The notes under the pieces: generated by a model
The model's input: the letters and a program-made list of their open reading frames with translations, nothing else
Told to the model about the DNA's origin: nothing
The model's database searches: none
Translations under genes and position numbers: made by a program
Source of the DNA: Alphaproteobacteria bacterium
GTDB lineage: Bacteria > Pseudomonadota > Alphaproteobacteria > Kiloniellales > J153
NCBI GenBank assembly: GCA_003693905.1
Contig: RFLL01000049.1
Span: 1 to 6,101, forward strand
Length of the DNA stretch: 6,101 bases
Direction of reading: 5' to 3'
Part shown: piece after piece, positions 1 through 5,494 of the stretch
Layout of the letters: the number at the start of each line of letters is the position of its first letter
Position numbering within the stretch: position 1 is the stretch's first letter

Positions 1-56
1 CGCTGGCGGCGGTGCGCGACGGCGACCCGGTCCGGGTCGAAGGGCTCGCGGATTGA
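1..56 (+). CDS. 3' end of an unidentified gene (partial)
   Basis: The window opens inside a reading frame whose full codons begin at position 3 and which stops at TGA 54-56. Only 17 residues are visible, ending in GDPVRVEGLAD. The alternating hydrophobic pattern around GDPVRVEG resembles the last strand of a small beta-barrel, such as the OB-fold at the end of NfeD proteins, but this is too short to name. It lies 49 bases upstream of the cupin gene on the same strand and could share its transcript. Use of this frame is supported by codons ending mostly in G or C. Confidence 0.5.
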   Translation, partial: LAAVRDGDPVRVEGLAD

Positions 57-105
57 GCACCCGGCGCCTCGGGCGGGAAATCCTGCCAATCAGGGGGGCA
101 TCGTC

Positions 106-411
106 ATGAGCGAGTATGTCCATCGTCATCGCTTCGCCGTTCCGATCGATGCTGCGGCGGTGGCCGAAGACTGGCGGGCGCGCGGGTTTTCCTGCGCCAC
201 CTTCGTCGATCCGCCGGGACGGCGATGGGAAGATTTTGTGCACGATTGCAACGAACTCGTCACCGTGGTCGAAGGCCGTCTGGAAATGGAAGTGGCCGGG
301 CAGAGCGCCATCGTCGAGCCGGGCGACGAGGTCTTCATCCCGAAAGGCGCTCGCCATTCGGTGCGCAACATCCACGATGGACAGTCGGTCTGGCTTTACG
401 GCTATGATTGA
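106..411 (+). CDS. Small single-domain cupin protein
   Basis: A 101-residue protein that is essentially one cupin (double-stranded beta-helix) domain, probably cytoplasmic as no signal peptide is visible. Cupin motif 2 is textbook: G73-x5-P79-x-G81-x2-H84-x3-N88. Motif 1 is recognisable from E50-x6-G57 and H46, but the position where the first histidine of HxH is expected holds Phe44. Three of the four usual metal ligands (H46, E50, H84) therefore remain. The C-terminus ends in a WLYGYD stretch. Such small cupins bind metals or small ligands and have diverse roles, so no substrate can be assigned. The ATG at 106 follows a purine-rich AGGGGGG at 92-98, a suitable ribosome binding site. The gene is 38 bases upstream of the OsmC-family gene on the same strand, suggesting cotranscription. 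Confidence 0.85.
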   Translation: MSEYVHRHRFAVPIDAAAVAEDWRARGFSCATFVDPPGRRWEDFVHDCNELVTVVEGRLEMEVAGQSAIVEPGDEVFIPKGARHSVRNIHDGQSVWLYGYD

Positions 412-440
412 GGCGACCGCCGGGCGAAATCCGGAACGGG

Positions 441-448
441 GGGAGGAG
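441..448 (+). promoter_or_regulatory. Ribosome binding site of the OsmC-family gene
   Basis: GGGAGGAG, preceded by further Gs, ends just before the ATG at 450. It is an excellent match to the anti-Shine-Dalgarno sequence, although the purine run sits closer to the start than is usual. It decides for ATG 450 over the upstream TTG at 408. Confidence 0.6.
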
Positions 449-449
449 A

Positions 450-932
450 ATGGGGCCGCGCCATCGCTACGAGGCGACGCTGACATGGACGGGGGCCGAA
501 AGCGGACCGGTGCGTGACTACGGCGGCTATTCGCGCGCCTACCGGATCGACATTGCCGGCAAACCGCCGCTGGTCGGCAGCGCCGATGCCGCCTTTCGCG
601 GCGATCCTGCCGTGCACAATCCGGAAGACCTGCTGCTGGCCGCCATTTCGGCGTGCCACATGCTCACCTATCTGGCGTTGTGCGCGCGTGGTGGGATCGA
701 AGTCGTAGCCTACAGCGATCGCGCCGAAGGCACGATGGTGCAGGAAGGCGGCGGCGGTCGCTTCATCGAAGCGGTGCTGCGCCCGCGGGTCACTCTCGCA
801 CCGGGCAGCGATGCGGCCCGCGCCGAGGCCCTTCACGCGACGGCGCATCGCGACTGTTTCATCGCCGCTTCGCTCAATTTTCCCGTACGCACCGAAGCCC
901 GCACCACGGTGCAGCCGGAGCAACCGGCGTAG
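450..932 (+). CDS. OsmC/Ohr-family peroxiredoxin-like protein
   Basis: A 160-residue protein of the OsmC/Ohr superfamily, whose members reduce organic hydroperoxides with a pair of cysteines. The two expected cysteines are present: Cys69, in the helix following NPEDLLLAAISAC, and Cys136, in AHRDCFIAASLNFPV. The Glu/Asp pair after NP is also typical. The variants SACHMLTYL and CFIAASLNFPV fit a less studied OsmC branch rather than classical Ohr or OsmC, so the true substrate is uncertain. A third cysteine, Cys78, lies near the first. I chose ATG 450 because GGGGGGAGGAG stands directly before it and the protein then starts where the first beta strand begins (RHRYEATLTW). The frame is open upstream to a TTG at 408, which would overlap the cupin stop and lacks such a site. 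It is followed by a strong terminator at 993-1028. Confidence 0.9.
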   Translation: MGPRHRYEATLTWTGAESGPVRDYGGYSRAYRIDIAGKPPLVGSADAAFRGDPAVHNPEDLLLAAISACHMLTYLALCARGGIEVVAYSDRAEGTMVQEGGGGRFIEAVLRPRVTLAPGSDAARAEALHATAHRDCFIAASLNFPVRTEARTTVQPEQPA

Positions 933-940
933 GACGAAGG

Positions 941-970
941 CGGAAAAGAAAGGGGGGGCATCCTGCCCCC
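941..970 (-). terminator. Probable intrinsic terminator of the SPW gene (minus strand)
   Basis: GGGGGCA (954-960) and TGCCCCC (964-970) form a 7-bp perfect stem with a 3-nt loop. Read on the minus strand the hairpin is followed by CCTTTCTTTTCC (953-942), a T-rich tail. On the plus strand no T-run follows. It lies about 58 bases past the SPW gene stop, so it most likely ends that transcript. Confidence 0.55.
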
Positions 971-992
971 TCCGAAAAGTCCGGAACGTCTC

Positions 993-1028
993 CGGCGCTC
1001 ACCCTTGCGGATGTGGCGCCGTTTTTTT
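993..1028 (+). terminator. Intrinsic terminator of the cupin-OsmC transcript
   Basis: CGGCGC (993-998) pairs with GCGCCG (1016-1021). The stem can be extended by CAC (1000-1002) with GTG (1013-1015) after a one-base bulge. It is followed directly by seven Ts (1022-1028). It lies about 60 bases after the OsmC-family stop codon. The last T of the tail is also the last base of the TGA stop of the converging SPW gene, so the two transcription units meet base to base. Confidence 0.8.
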
Positions 1029-1399
1029 CAGGTCTTGGCCGCGGCCTGAGCCTGCGCGCGCCGGGCGAAGGCTGACCACAGCGCCAAGCCCCCGACCACC
1101 AGACCGACGATGATCTGGTTCCACAGGGCTGCCGACACCGTGGCATAGCCCAGCGCCCACGGCGAGATGATCAGCCATACGGCAAATGCCGTATTGACCC
1201 ATTCCTCCCATTCATGGAAGGCGATCAGCGCCGCGAACGCCGCTACCGCAATGACCACGCCCAGAACATAGGCGTTCCAGGCGGCGGCCTGATGGGCGGC
1301 GTAGGCCAGGGCCCACGGCGACACGACGAGCCAGATGCCAAGCGCGAAGTTCGCAACATCGCGCCATTGATCAACGCAGCGTTGCCAGACCTTCGACAT
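1028..1399 (-). CDS. SPW-repeat membrane protein
   Basis: A 123-residue integral membrane protein with two SPW repeats (PF03779 type), each containing a hydrophobic helix that ends in SPWALxYA. They are at about residues 15-34 (IWLVVSPWALAYA) and 67-86 (VWLIISPWALGYA). Each repeat is followed by an Asn and a second helix (about 42-61 and 94-111), giving four predicted membrane segments. The function of SPW proteins is not established. The start is ATG 1399-1397, because GGGAGG precedes it by about 9 bases on the minus strand. The frame is open further upstream to 1591, but that stretch is Gly/Arg/Pro-rich low-quality sequence without family resemblance. The stop codon abuts the T-run of the converging terminator. 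It is transcribed divergently from the mla operon. Confidence 0.85.
   Translation of the reverse strand: MSKVWQRCVDQWRDVANFALGIWLVVSPWALAYAAHQAAAWNAYVLGVVIAVAAFAALIAFHEWEEWVNTAFAVWLIISPWALGYATVSAALWNQIIVGLVVGGLALWSAFARRAQAQAAAKT
1146..1341. repeat. Intragenic duplication of the SPW unit
   Basis: Positions 1146-1185 and 1302-1341 align without gaps at about 31 of 40 bases by hand count, including an identical GCCCACGGCGA core. Both encode the SPW motif. The protein repeat therefore still shows at DNA level, consistent with an internal tandem duplication, although constraint on the motif and biased codon use also contribute. Confidence 0.6.
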
Positions 1400-1458
1400 G
1401 AGCTTGCACCTCCCTCGAACGATCGTGTCGCATCCGCACGGGGGGGCACACCGACCAC

Positions 1459-1491
1459 GGGCGGCGGGCCCGGCACGAAGCGCCCCCGCCC
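1459..1491. other. GC-rich imperfect hairpin upstream of the SPW gene
   Basis: GGGCGG (1459-1464) pairs with CCGCCC (1486-1491). After one bulged C, GGGC (1466-1469) pairs with GCCC (1482-1485), leaving a 12-nt loop. It lies 60 to 90 bases before the SPW start and could form in that gene's leader, but in such GC-rich DNA it may be chance. No T-run follows on either strand. Confidence 0.3.
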
Positions 1492-1550
1492 GCGGGTACG
1501 GGCCCGTGCGGCAACTTCCCTGATTTGCGATGTAGAGTCCGGCAGTGCGA

Positions 1551-1580
1551 TTGCAAGAGCCTGGGCCGTTAAAATAATTT
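1551..1580 (+). promoter_or_regulatory. Possible promoter of the mla operon
   Basis: TTGCAA at 1551-1556 is followed after 17 bases by ATAATT (1574-1579), within the only AT-rich patch of the window. This resembles a sigma-70-type -35/-10 pair, with a start site expected near 1587 and a leader of about 220 bases before ATG 1810. TTGCAA is its own reverse complement, so it could serve either strand, but the minus-strand -10 candidate is weak. The assignment rests on sequence resemblance only. Confidence 0.35.
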
Positions 1581-1793
1581 ATGTTCTTCAATTAGTTGAT
1601 GTGCCCGCCTTCCGTATCGGGCCGGCTTTGGGCGAATCCGGGCCGAATGCGCTAGTCTCGATCTCCGGACCTGTGCCGGCCTCAGCGCCGCCATGTACCG
1701 GGTGTTGTCGCGTATCGAGGAAGCTGTCGCCGGTGAGGTATCGAGTGCATCGACGCCATCTGCGTTTCCGCCTGCCTCCTTGGTCGTCTCCGT

Positions 1794-1807
1794 GCCGGGG
1801 CCCCGGC
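1794..1807. repeat. 14-bp perfect palindrome before mlaE
   Basis: GCCGGGGCCCCGGC reads identically on both strands and ends two bases before ATG 1810. It occupies the place where a ribosome binding site would be expected. As RNA it can pair only with a tight loop or between molecules. Chance is possible at this base composition. Confidence 0.45.
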
Positions 1808-1809
1808 GC

Positions 1810-2955
1810 ATGAGCGGCCCCGGCCCCCGGGACCCGCCGCGCTTTGCCGTCACGCGCGCGGGGGCGGATGCGACCCTGAAACTCACCGGGGCATGGACGA
1901 CGCAGAACCTGACGGCGGCCGTCGCGGCACCGGAACGGGCCGTGCCGTCCGATGCCGTGCGGGTGCGTGTCGATATTTCCGGCCTCACGGCCCTGGATAC
2001 GGCCGGCGCGTGGCTGGTCACCCGGACGCTGCGACACCTGCGCAAGGCCGGCCATGCGGTCGAGCTGGTCGGCAGCGGCGCGGCGGCGGCCAGCCTGATC
2101 GAAACCGTGGCCCGCAGCGACGTGCCCGTGCCGCCGCCGCCGCCGCCGGACAACCCGCTGGTAGCCATCGTTGTGCGCATCGGGCGCGCCAGCGTGTTCA
2201 TTGCCCGCGAGGCGCGCGATCTGATCAATTTTCTCGGCCTGACGGTGATCGTACTGGGGCGGTTGGGGCTCAGGCCGTGGCGTCTGCGGTTCACCGCGCT
2301 GGTCAGCCACATGGAGCGCGCCGGCCTCAACGCGCTTCCCATCGTCGGCCTGATCGCGTTTCTGATCGGTGTCGTGCTCGCCTATCAGGGGGCCGATCAG
2401 TTGGCGCGCTTCGGCGCCCAGATCTTCACCGTCAATCTGGTCGGGATCGGCGTGCTGCGCGAAATGGGCATCCTGCTGACCGCGATCATGGTGGCCGGAC
2501 GTTCCGGCTCCGCCTTTACCGCACAGATCGGCACCATGGCCGTCAACGAGGAAATCGACGCCATGCGCACCATCGGTCTTGATCCCATGGAGGTGCTGGT
2601 CGCTCCGCGGGTGATCGCGCTGGTGCTGGTCATGCCCCTGCTGACGTTCTATGCCGATCTCATGGGACTTCTCGGCGGTGCCGTCATGGCAACCGCCGTG
2701 CTCGACATTTCGTTCGTTCGCTTCGCGCGCCAGTTGAGCGAAGCCGTCACCATGTGGTCGTTCTGGGTCGGCATCATCAAGGCGCCGCTGTTCGGTTTCA
2801 TCATAGCGATGATCGGGTGCTACGAAGGGCTGAAGGTCGCGCGCAACGCCGAATCGGTGGGCCGCCAGACGACTCGTGCCGTGGTCGAGGCGGTGTTCCT
2901 GGTCATCGTTCTCGACGCGCTGTTTTCAATCCTGTTCTCGGTTCTGGGGATCTGA
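1810..2955 (+). CDS. mlaE: MlaE-family lipid ABC permease with N-terminal STAS (MlaB-like) domain
   Basis: Inner-membrane permease of an MCE-type lipid transporter, 381 residues from ATG 1810. Residues about 10-100 form a STAS domain like MlaB, with D55 in VDISGL and the D63-T64-A65-G66 loop; the Thr is the residue equivalent to the functionally important, potentially phosphorylatable position in the family. A linker with six consecutive prolines (108-113, a CCG run at 2131-2148) leads to the MlaE domain (about 115-381). That domain has several hydrophobic helices and the family's conserved cytoplasmic loop A229-GRSGSAFTAQIGTMAVNEEIDAM-252, which should contact the ATPase. E. coli encodes MlaB and MlaE separately; the fused form is common in other proteobacteria. 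An in-frame ATG at 1693 would add 39 residues with no domain and weaker codon bias, so I prefer 1810, although neither start has a clear ribosome binding site. mlaF follows after 7 bases. Confidence 0.9.
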   Translation: MSGPGPRDPPRFAVTRAGADATLKLTGAWTTQNLTAAVAAPERAVPSDAVRVRVDISGLTALDTAGAWLVTRTLRHLRKAGHAVELVGSGAAAASLIETVARSDVPVPPPPPPDNPLVAIVVRIGRASVFIAREARDLINFLGLTVIVLGRLGLRPWRLRFTALVSHMERAGLNALPIVGLIAFLIGVVLAYQGADQLARFGAQIFTVNLVGIGVLREMGILLTAIMVAGRSGSAFTAQIGTMAVNEEIDAMRTIGLDPMEVLVAPRVIALVLVMPLLTFYADLMGLLGGAVMATAVLDISFVRFARQLSEAVTMWSFWVGIIKAPLFGFIIAMIGCYEGLKVARNAESVGRQTTRAVVEAVFLVIVLDALFSILFSVLGI

Positions 2956-2962
2956 GCCGGCC

Positions 2963-3787
2963 ATGACGGAATCCGGAACGACGGCGCACCGCGACGAACA
3001 GGCGATCATCCGCATCAGCGGTCTGGTCACCCGCTTCGGCGCCAACGTGATTCACGACGGGCTCGATCTGACGGTCAGACCGCGCGAAGTGATCGGCATC
3101 GTCGGTGCTTCGGGTTCGGGCAAGTCGGTGCTGCTGCGGGCCATCATCGGATTGATCCGTCCCGCGGCCGGGCGCATCGAGGTGTTCGGGCGGGACATCC
3201 GCGCGCTCGATGCGCGCGAACGCCAAGCGCTGCGGCAGCGCTGGGCCATGCTGTTTCAGGACGGAGCGCTGTTCAGTTCCCTGACCGTGGCCCAGAACAT
3301 CGAAGTGCCGCTCATCGAGCATACCCGCATTCCGCCGCCGCTGCGCCGTGAGCTGGCGGCGCTCAAGGTGGCGCTGGCCGGTCTGCCGCCGGAGGCCGCC
3401 CACAAGTACCCGGCCGAGCTGTCCGGCGGCATGCGCAAGCGCGCCGGCCTGGCGCGGGCGCTGGCGCTCGATCCCGAAATCCTGTTCCTGGACGAGCCGA
3501 CCGCCGGCCTCGACCCGATCGGTGCGGCCCGCTTCGATGCCCTGATCGCCGAATTGCGCCGCACCCTGGCGCTGACCGTGGTCATGGTTACCCACGACCT
3601 CGACAGTCTTTACGCCATCTGCGACCGGGTTGCGGTGCTGATCGACAAACGTGTTAAGGTCGGGACCATCGAATCGCTGCTGCGGGAGCCCGATCCCTGG
3701 ATACGGGAATACTTTCTGGGGCCGCGCGGGCGCGCGGCGCGGCAGGCGGCGGCGCGGGCCCGCGGCGAGCACGCGAACGAAGGCTGA
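2963..3787 (+). CDS. mlaF: MlaF-family ABC ATPase
   Basis: Cytoplasmic ATP-binding subunit, 274 residues, that drives lipid movement through the MlaE permease. All ATPase motifs are intact: Walker A GASGSGKS (48-55), Q-loop Q99 in LFQDGALFSSLTV, signature LSGGM (153-157), Walker B ILFLDE (173-178), D-loop GLD (182-184) and H-loop H211. The FQDGALFSSL and LSGGMRKRAGLARAL variants are typical of MCE-transporter ATPases. After the core, WIREYFLGPRGRAA begins a C-terminal extension (about 246-274) rich in Arg and Ala. In E. coli MlaF a C-terminal extension reaches the partner subunit, so a role in dimer contact is possible. ATG 2963 is chosen because it lies 7 bases after the mlaE stop; the frame is open upstream inside mlaE but that part is a shadow translation. 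mlaD starts 3 bases after its stop. Confidence 0.95.
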   Translation: MTESGTTAHRDEQAIIRISGLVTRFGANVIHDGLDLTVRPREVIGIVGASGSGKSVLLRAIIGLIRPAAGRIEVFGRDIRALDARERQALRQRWAMLFQDGALFSSLTVAQNIEVPLIEHTRIPPPLRRELAALKVALAGLPPEAAHKYPAELSGGMRKRAGLARALALDPEILFLDEPTAGLDPIGAARFDALIAELRRTLALTVVMVTHDLDSLYAICDRVAVLIDKRVKVGTIESLLREPDPWIREYFLGPRGRAARQAAARARGEHANEG

Positions 3788-3790
3788 GCG

Positions 3791-4819
3791 ATGGAAACCC
3801 GTGCCAATTACCTGATGGTCGGCACGTTCGTGCTGGTATTCGCCGCCGGGCTCGTGGCTTTCGTTCTGTGGCTGGCCAAGTTTCAGTTCGACGTTCGCTT
3901 CGATCGCTACGACATCCGCTACGAAGGATCGGTGACCGGGCTCAAGGTCGGATCGCCGGTACGCTACAAGGGGGTGCGCGTCGGCGAAGTGATCGACGTG
4001 CGTCTTGATCCCGAGGAACCGGAAGTCGTCTGGATTACGATCGAGGTCGAAGCCCAGACGCCGGTACGCAGCGACACCGTGGCCACGCTGGAACTCGAAG
4101 GCCTGACCGGCGGCCTTTACGTCCTGCTCAGCGAGACGACGGCGGCTTCGCCGCCGCTGAGGCCATCGCCGGAACGCCCGTATCCGATCATCGCCTCACG
4201 CCCGTCGACGTTGCAGCAGGTGCTCCAGGGGGCGCCGGAACTGGTCCAGAAGATCAACCTTCTGGTGGCCCGCGCCAATGATCTGCTCAGCGACGACAAC
4301 CGGGCCCAGTTTGCTGCCACGCTGGTCAATCTGCGCGCATTCACCGGGACGCTCGCCGAGCGGCGCGACGACATCGGCGCCCTGTTCCAGGATGCCGGCG
4401 CCACCATGGGCAATCTGCGCGCGGCCTCGGATGCGCTCGAGGACCTAGCGGTTTCGCTCAAAGCCGACAGCGCGCGCCTGGTCGAACGTCTGGAGGCGAC
4501 GCTGGCTGCGTTCGAGGCCATGGCCACGGGCATCGACCTCACCGTCACCGACACCGCGGCCGAGGCACGCGGCCTGATCGCCGAGCTGCGCAAGACCGCG
4601 CGCAACTTCAGCGCCATGAGCCGCGAACTCGAACAGATGATCACGGAAAACCGCGAACCGATACGCGATTTCACCGCGGTCGGCCTCAGCGAATTGACGG
4701 TTCTGCTGATTCAGATGAAGGATCTGGTGACGACGCTGAACCGCATCACCACCGAGATCGAGCGCGACCCTGCCCGTTTCTTCTTCGGCAACCGGCAGCA
4801 AGGCTATGAAGCACGCTGA
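3791..4819 (+). CDS. mlaD: MlaD-family MCE protein with long helical tail
   Basis: Periplasmic lipid-binding subunit, 342 residues, held in the inner membrane by one N-terminal helix (about 7-29). A single MCE domain spans about 39-115, with the hallmarks VTGLKVGSPVRYKGVRVGEV (48-67) and LEGLTGGLYVLL (102-113). MCE domains form hexameric rings with a central hydrophobic pore. Residues about 137-330 are predicted largely helical, with heptad-like Leu/Ala spacing and few prolines, ending in DPARFFFGNRQQGYEAR, a C-terminal signature seen in many MCE proteins. It is much longer than E. coli MlaD (about 183 residues) because of this tail. ATG 3791 is 3 bases after mlaF, with GAAGG at 3778-3782 as ribosome binding site. 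The last 14 bases overlap the lipoprotein gene. Confidence 0.93.
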   Translation: METRANYLMVGTFVLVFAAGLVAFVLWLAKFQFDVRFDRYDIRYEGSVTGLKVGSPVRYKGVRVGEVIDVRLDPEEPEVVWITIEVEAQTPVRSDTVATLELEGLTGGLYVLLSETTAASPPLRPSPERPYPIIASRPSTLQQVLQGAPELVQKINLLVARANDLLSDDNRAQFAATLVNLRAFTGTLAERRDDIGALFQDAGATMGNLRAASDALEDLAVSLKADSARLVERLEATLAAFEAMATGIDLTVTDTAAEARGLIAELRKTARNFSAMSRELEQMITENREPIRDFTAVGLSELTVLLIQMKDLVTTLNRITTEIERDPARFFFGNRQQGYEAR

Positions 4820-5471
4820 ACCCTGTCATGCGTCCGCACCCGTGCGCCGCCGCGCGCGCGTTGCGTTCGCCTTCGTTCTCGCCGGGCTGGTCGCCGCCTG
4901 TCAGGTGCCGGTGCCGGGCCAGGGGCCACCGCCGGCACTCTACCGCCTGACGCCCAAGAGTACCTATGACCCCGACCTGCCGACGGTCGACTGGCAGCTT
5001 CTGGTCGAGACGCCGCTGGCCAACGCCAGCATCGACACCACGCGCATCGCGCTCATGCGCCGGCCGATGCAGATCGAATACTACGCCCGGGCCCAGTGGA
5101 CCGATCGTGCGCCGCTGATGATCCAGACCCTGATCGTCGAATCGTTCGAGAATTCCGGACGCATCGTGGCCGTAGGGCGCGACGTGGTTGGTTTGCGCGG
5201 TGATTTCGTGCTCAAGACCGAGCTGCGGGAATTTCAGGTCGAATATTCCGGAGCCGATCGGCCCCGGGCTCACGTTGCCATTGTCGCCCGTCTGGTCCAG
5301 ATGCCGCGGCGCGCGATCATCAGCACCAGGACCTTCGAGCGCAGGGTGACGGCCCGTGCCGATTCCCTCGACGCCGTCATAGAGGCGTTCGATGAAGCCT
5401 TGGGCAAGGCGTTGCGCCGTCTTGTCGAGTGGGCCCTGCGGACCGGCGAGGCGGCGCGGCGCGGCAGTTAG
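4806..5471 (+). CDS. ABC-type transport auxiliary lipoprotein (PqiC/YmbA-like)
   Basis: A 221-residue predicted lipoprotein. A basic N-terminus (RRRAR, 14-18) and hydrophobic stretch (19-31) lead to the lipobox LVAAC, with the lipidated cysteine at 32. The mature part begins with a Pro/Gly-rich spacer (about 33-43), then YRLTP and a mixed alpha/beta domain (about 45-205) with the pattern of the ABC transport auxiliary family (PF03886 type), which includes PqiC. The motif ALMRRPMQIEYYARAQWTDR followed by a long helix and VGLRGDFVLKTELREFQVEY fits that family. Residues after the cysteine (QV) do not include an inner-membrane retention Asp, so outer-membrane sorting is plausible. The start ATG 4806 lies inside the end of mlaD (14-nt overlap) behind AAGG (4800-4803), implying translational coupling. 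It likely works with MlaD as the outer-membrane-side partner of the transporter. Confidence 0.87.
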   Translation: MKHAEPCHASAPVRRRARVAFAFVLAGLVAACQVPVPGQGPPPALYRLTPKSTYDPDLPTVDWQLLVETPLANASIDTTRIALMRRPMQIEYYARAQWTDRAPLMIQTLIVESFENSGRIVAVGRDVVGLRGDFVLKTELREFQVEYSGADRPRAHVAIVARLVQMPRRAIISTRTFERRVTARADSLDAVIEAFDEALGKALRRLVEWALRTGEAARRGS

Positions 5472-5484
5472 CCCCACTCGGGGC
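5471..5484. terminator. Short hairpin between converging genes
   Basis: GCCCC (5471-5475) and GGGGC (5480-5484) form a 5-bp stem with the 4-nt loop ACTC, beginning on the last base of the lipoprotein stop. It fills most of the 23-base gap to the DUF72 gene stop at 5495. Neither strand has a proper T-run after it, so it may be a weak bidirectional terminator or only an mRNA-end structure. Confidence 0.35.
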
Positions 5485-5494
5485 AAAGACCGCT

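Larger units (their letters stand above)
1400..1809. other. Divergent intergenic region between the SPW gene and mlaE
   Basis: About 410 bases with no gene I can support. Frames through it give Arg/Pro/Gly-rich translations without family features. From left to right it holds the SPW ribosome binding site, a G/C-rich part with an imperfect hairpin (1459-1491) and a 10-bp palindrome (1498-1507), an AT-rich patch (1567-1600), and the leader of the mla operon ending in a 14-bp palindrome (1794-1807). The mlaE frame is open from an ATG at 1693, so 1693-1809 could be coding if that start is used; its third-position bias is weaker than in the gene proper. Confidence 0.6.

Noticed and set aside
1569..1583. 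Possible CtrA-type TTAA-N7-TTAA site
   Set aside because: Only the first half-site is present; the second reads TATG.
1400..1591. N-terminal extension of the SPW protein by 64 residues
   Set aside because: The extension is Gly/Arg/Ala-rich with no family likeness, and a good ribosome binding site stands before the internal ATG at 1399.
1214..1813. Plus-strand open frame of 199 codons across the SPW gene and the intergenic region
   Set aside because: Half of it is antisense to the SPW gene and the rest is Pro/Arg-rich; there is no ribosome binding site or family match.
1569..2342. Two open frames of about 240-257 codons on the minus strand over the start of mlaE
   Set aside because: Both lie opposite the STAS and linker coding region and show low-complexity Arg/Pro/Ala-rich translations; mlaE on the plus strand explains the sequence.
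3715..3770. Repetitive-looking GCGCGGGCGCGCGG stretch at the end of mlaF as a possible repeat element or insertion
   Set aside because: It is in frame and encodes an Arg/Ala-rich tail after a conserved WIREYFLGPRG motif; it is low-complexity coding sequence, not a mobile repeat.
2903..3772. Open frame of 289 codons antisense to mlaF
   Set aside because: mlaF is intact with all ATPase motifs; the antisense product has no recognisable domain and mirrors its codon bias.
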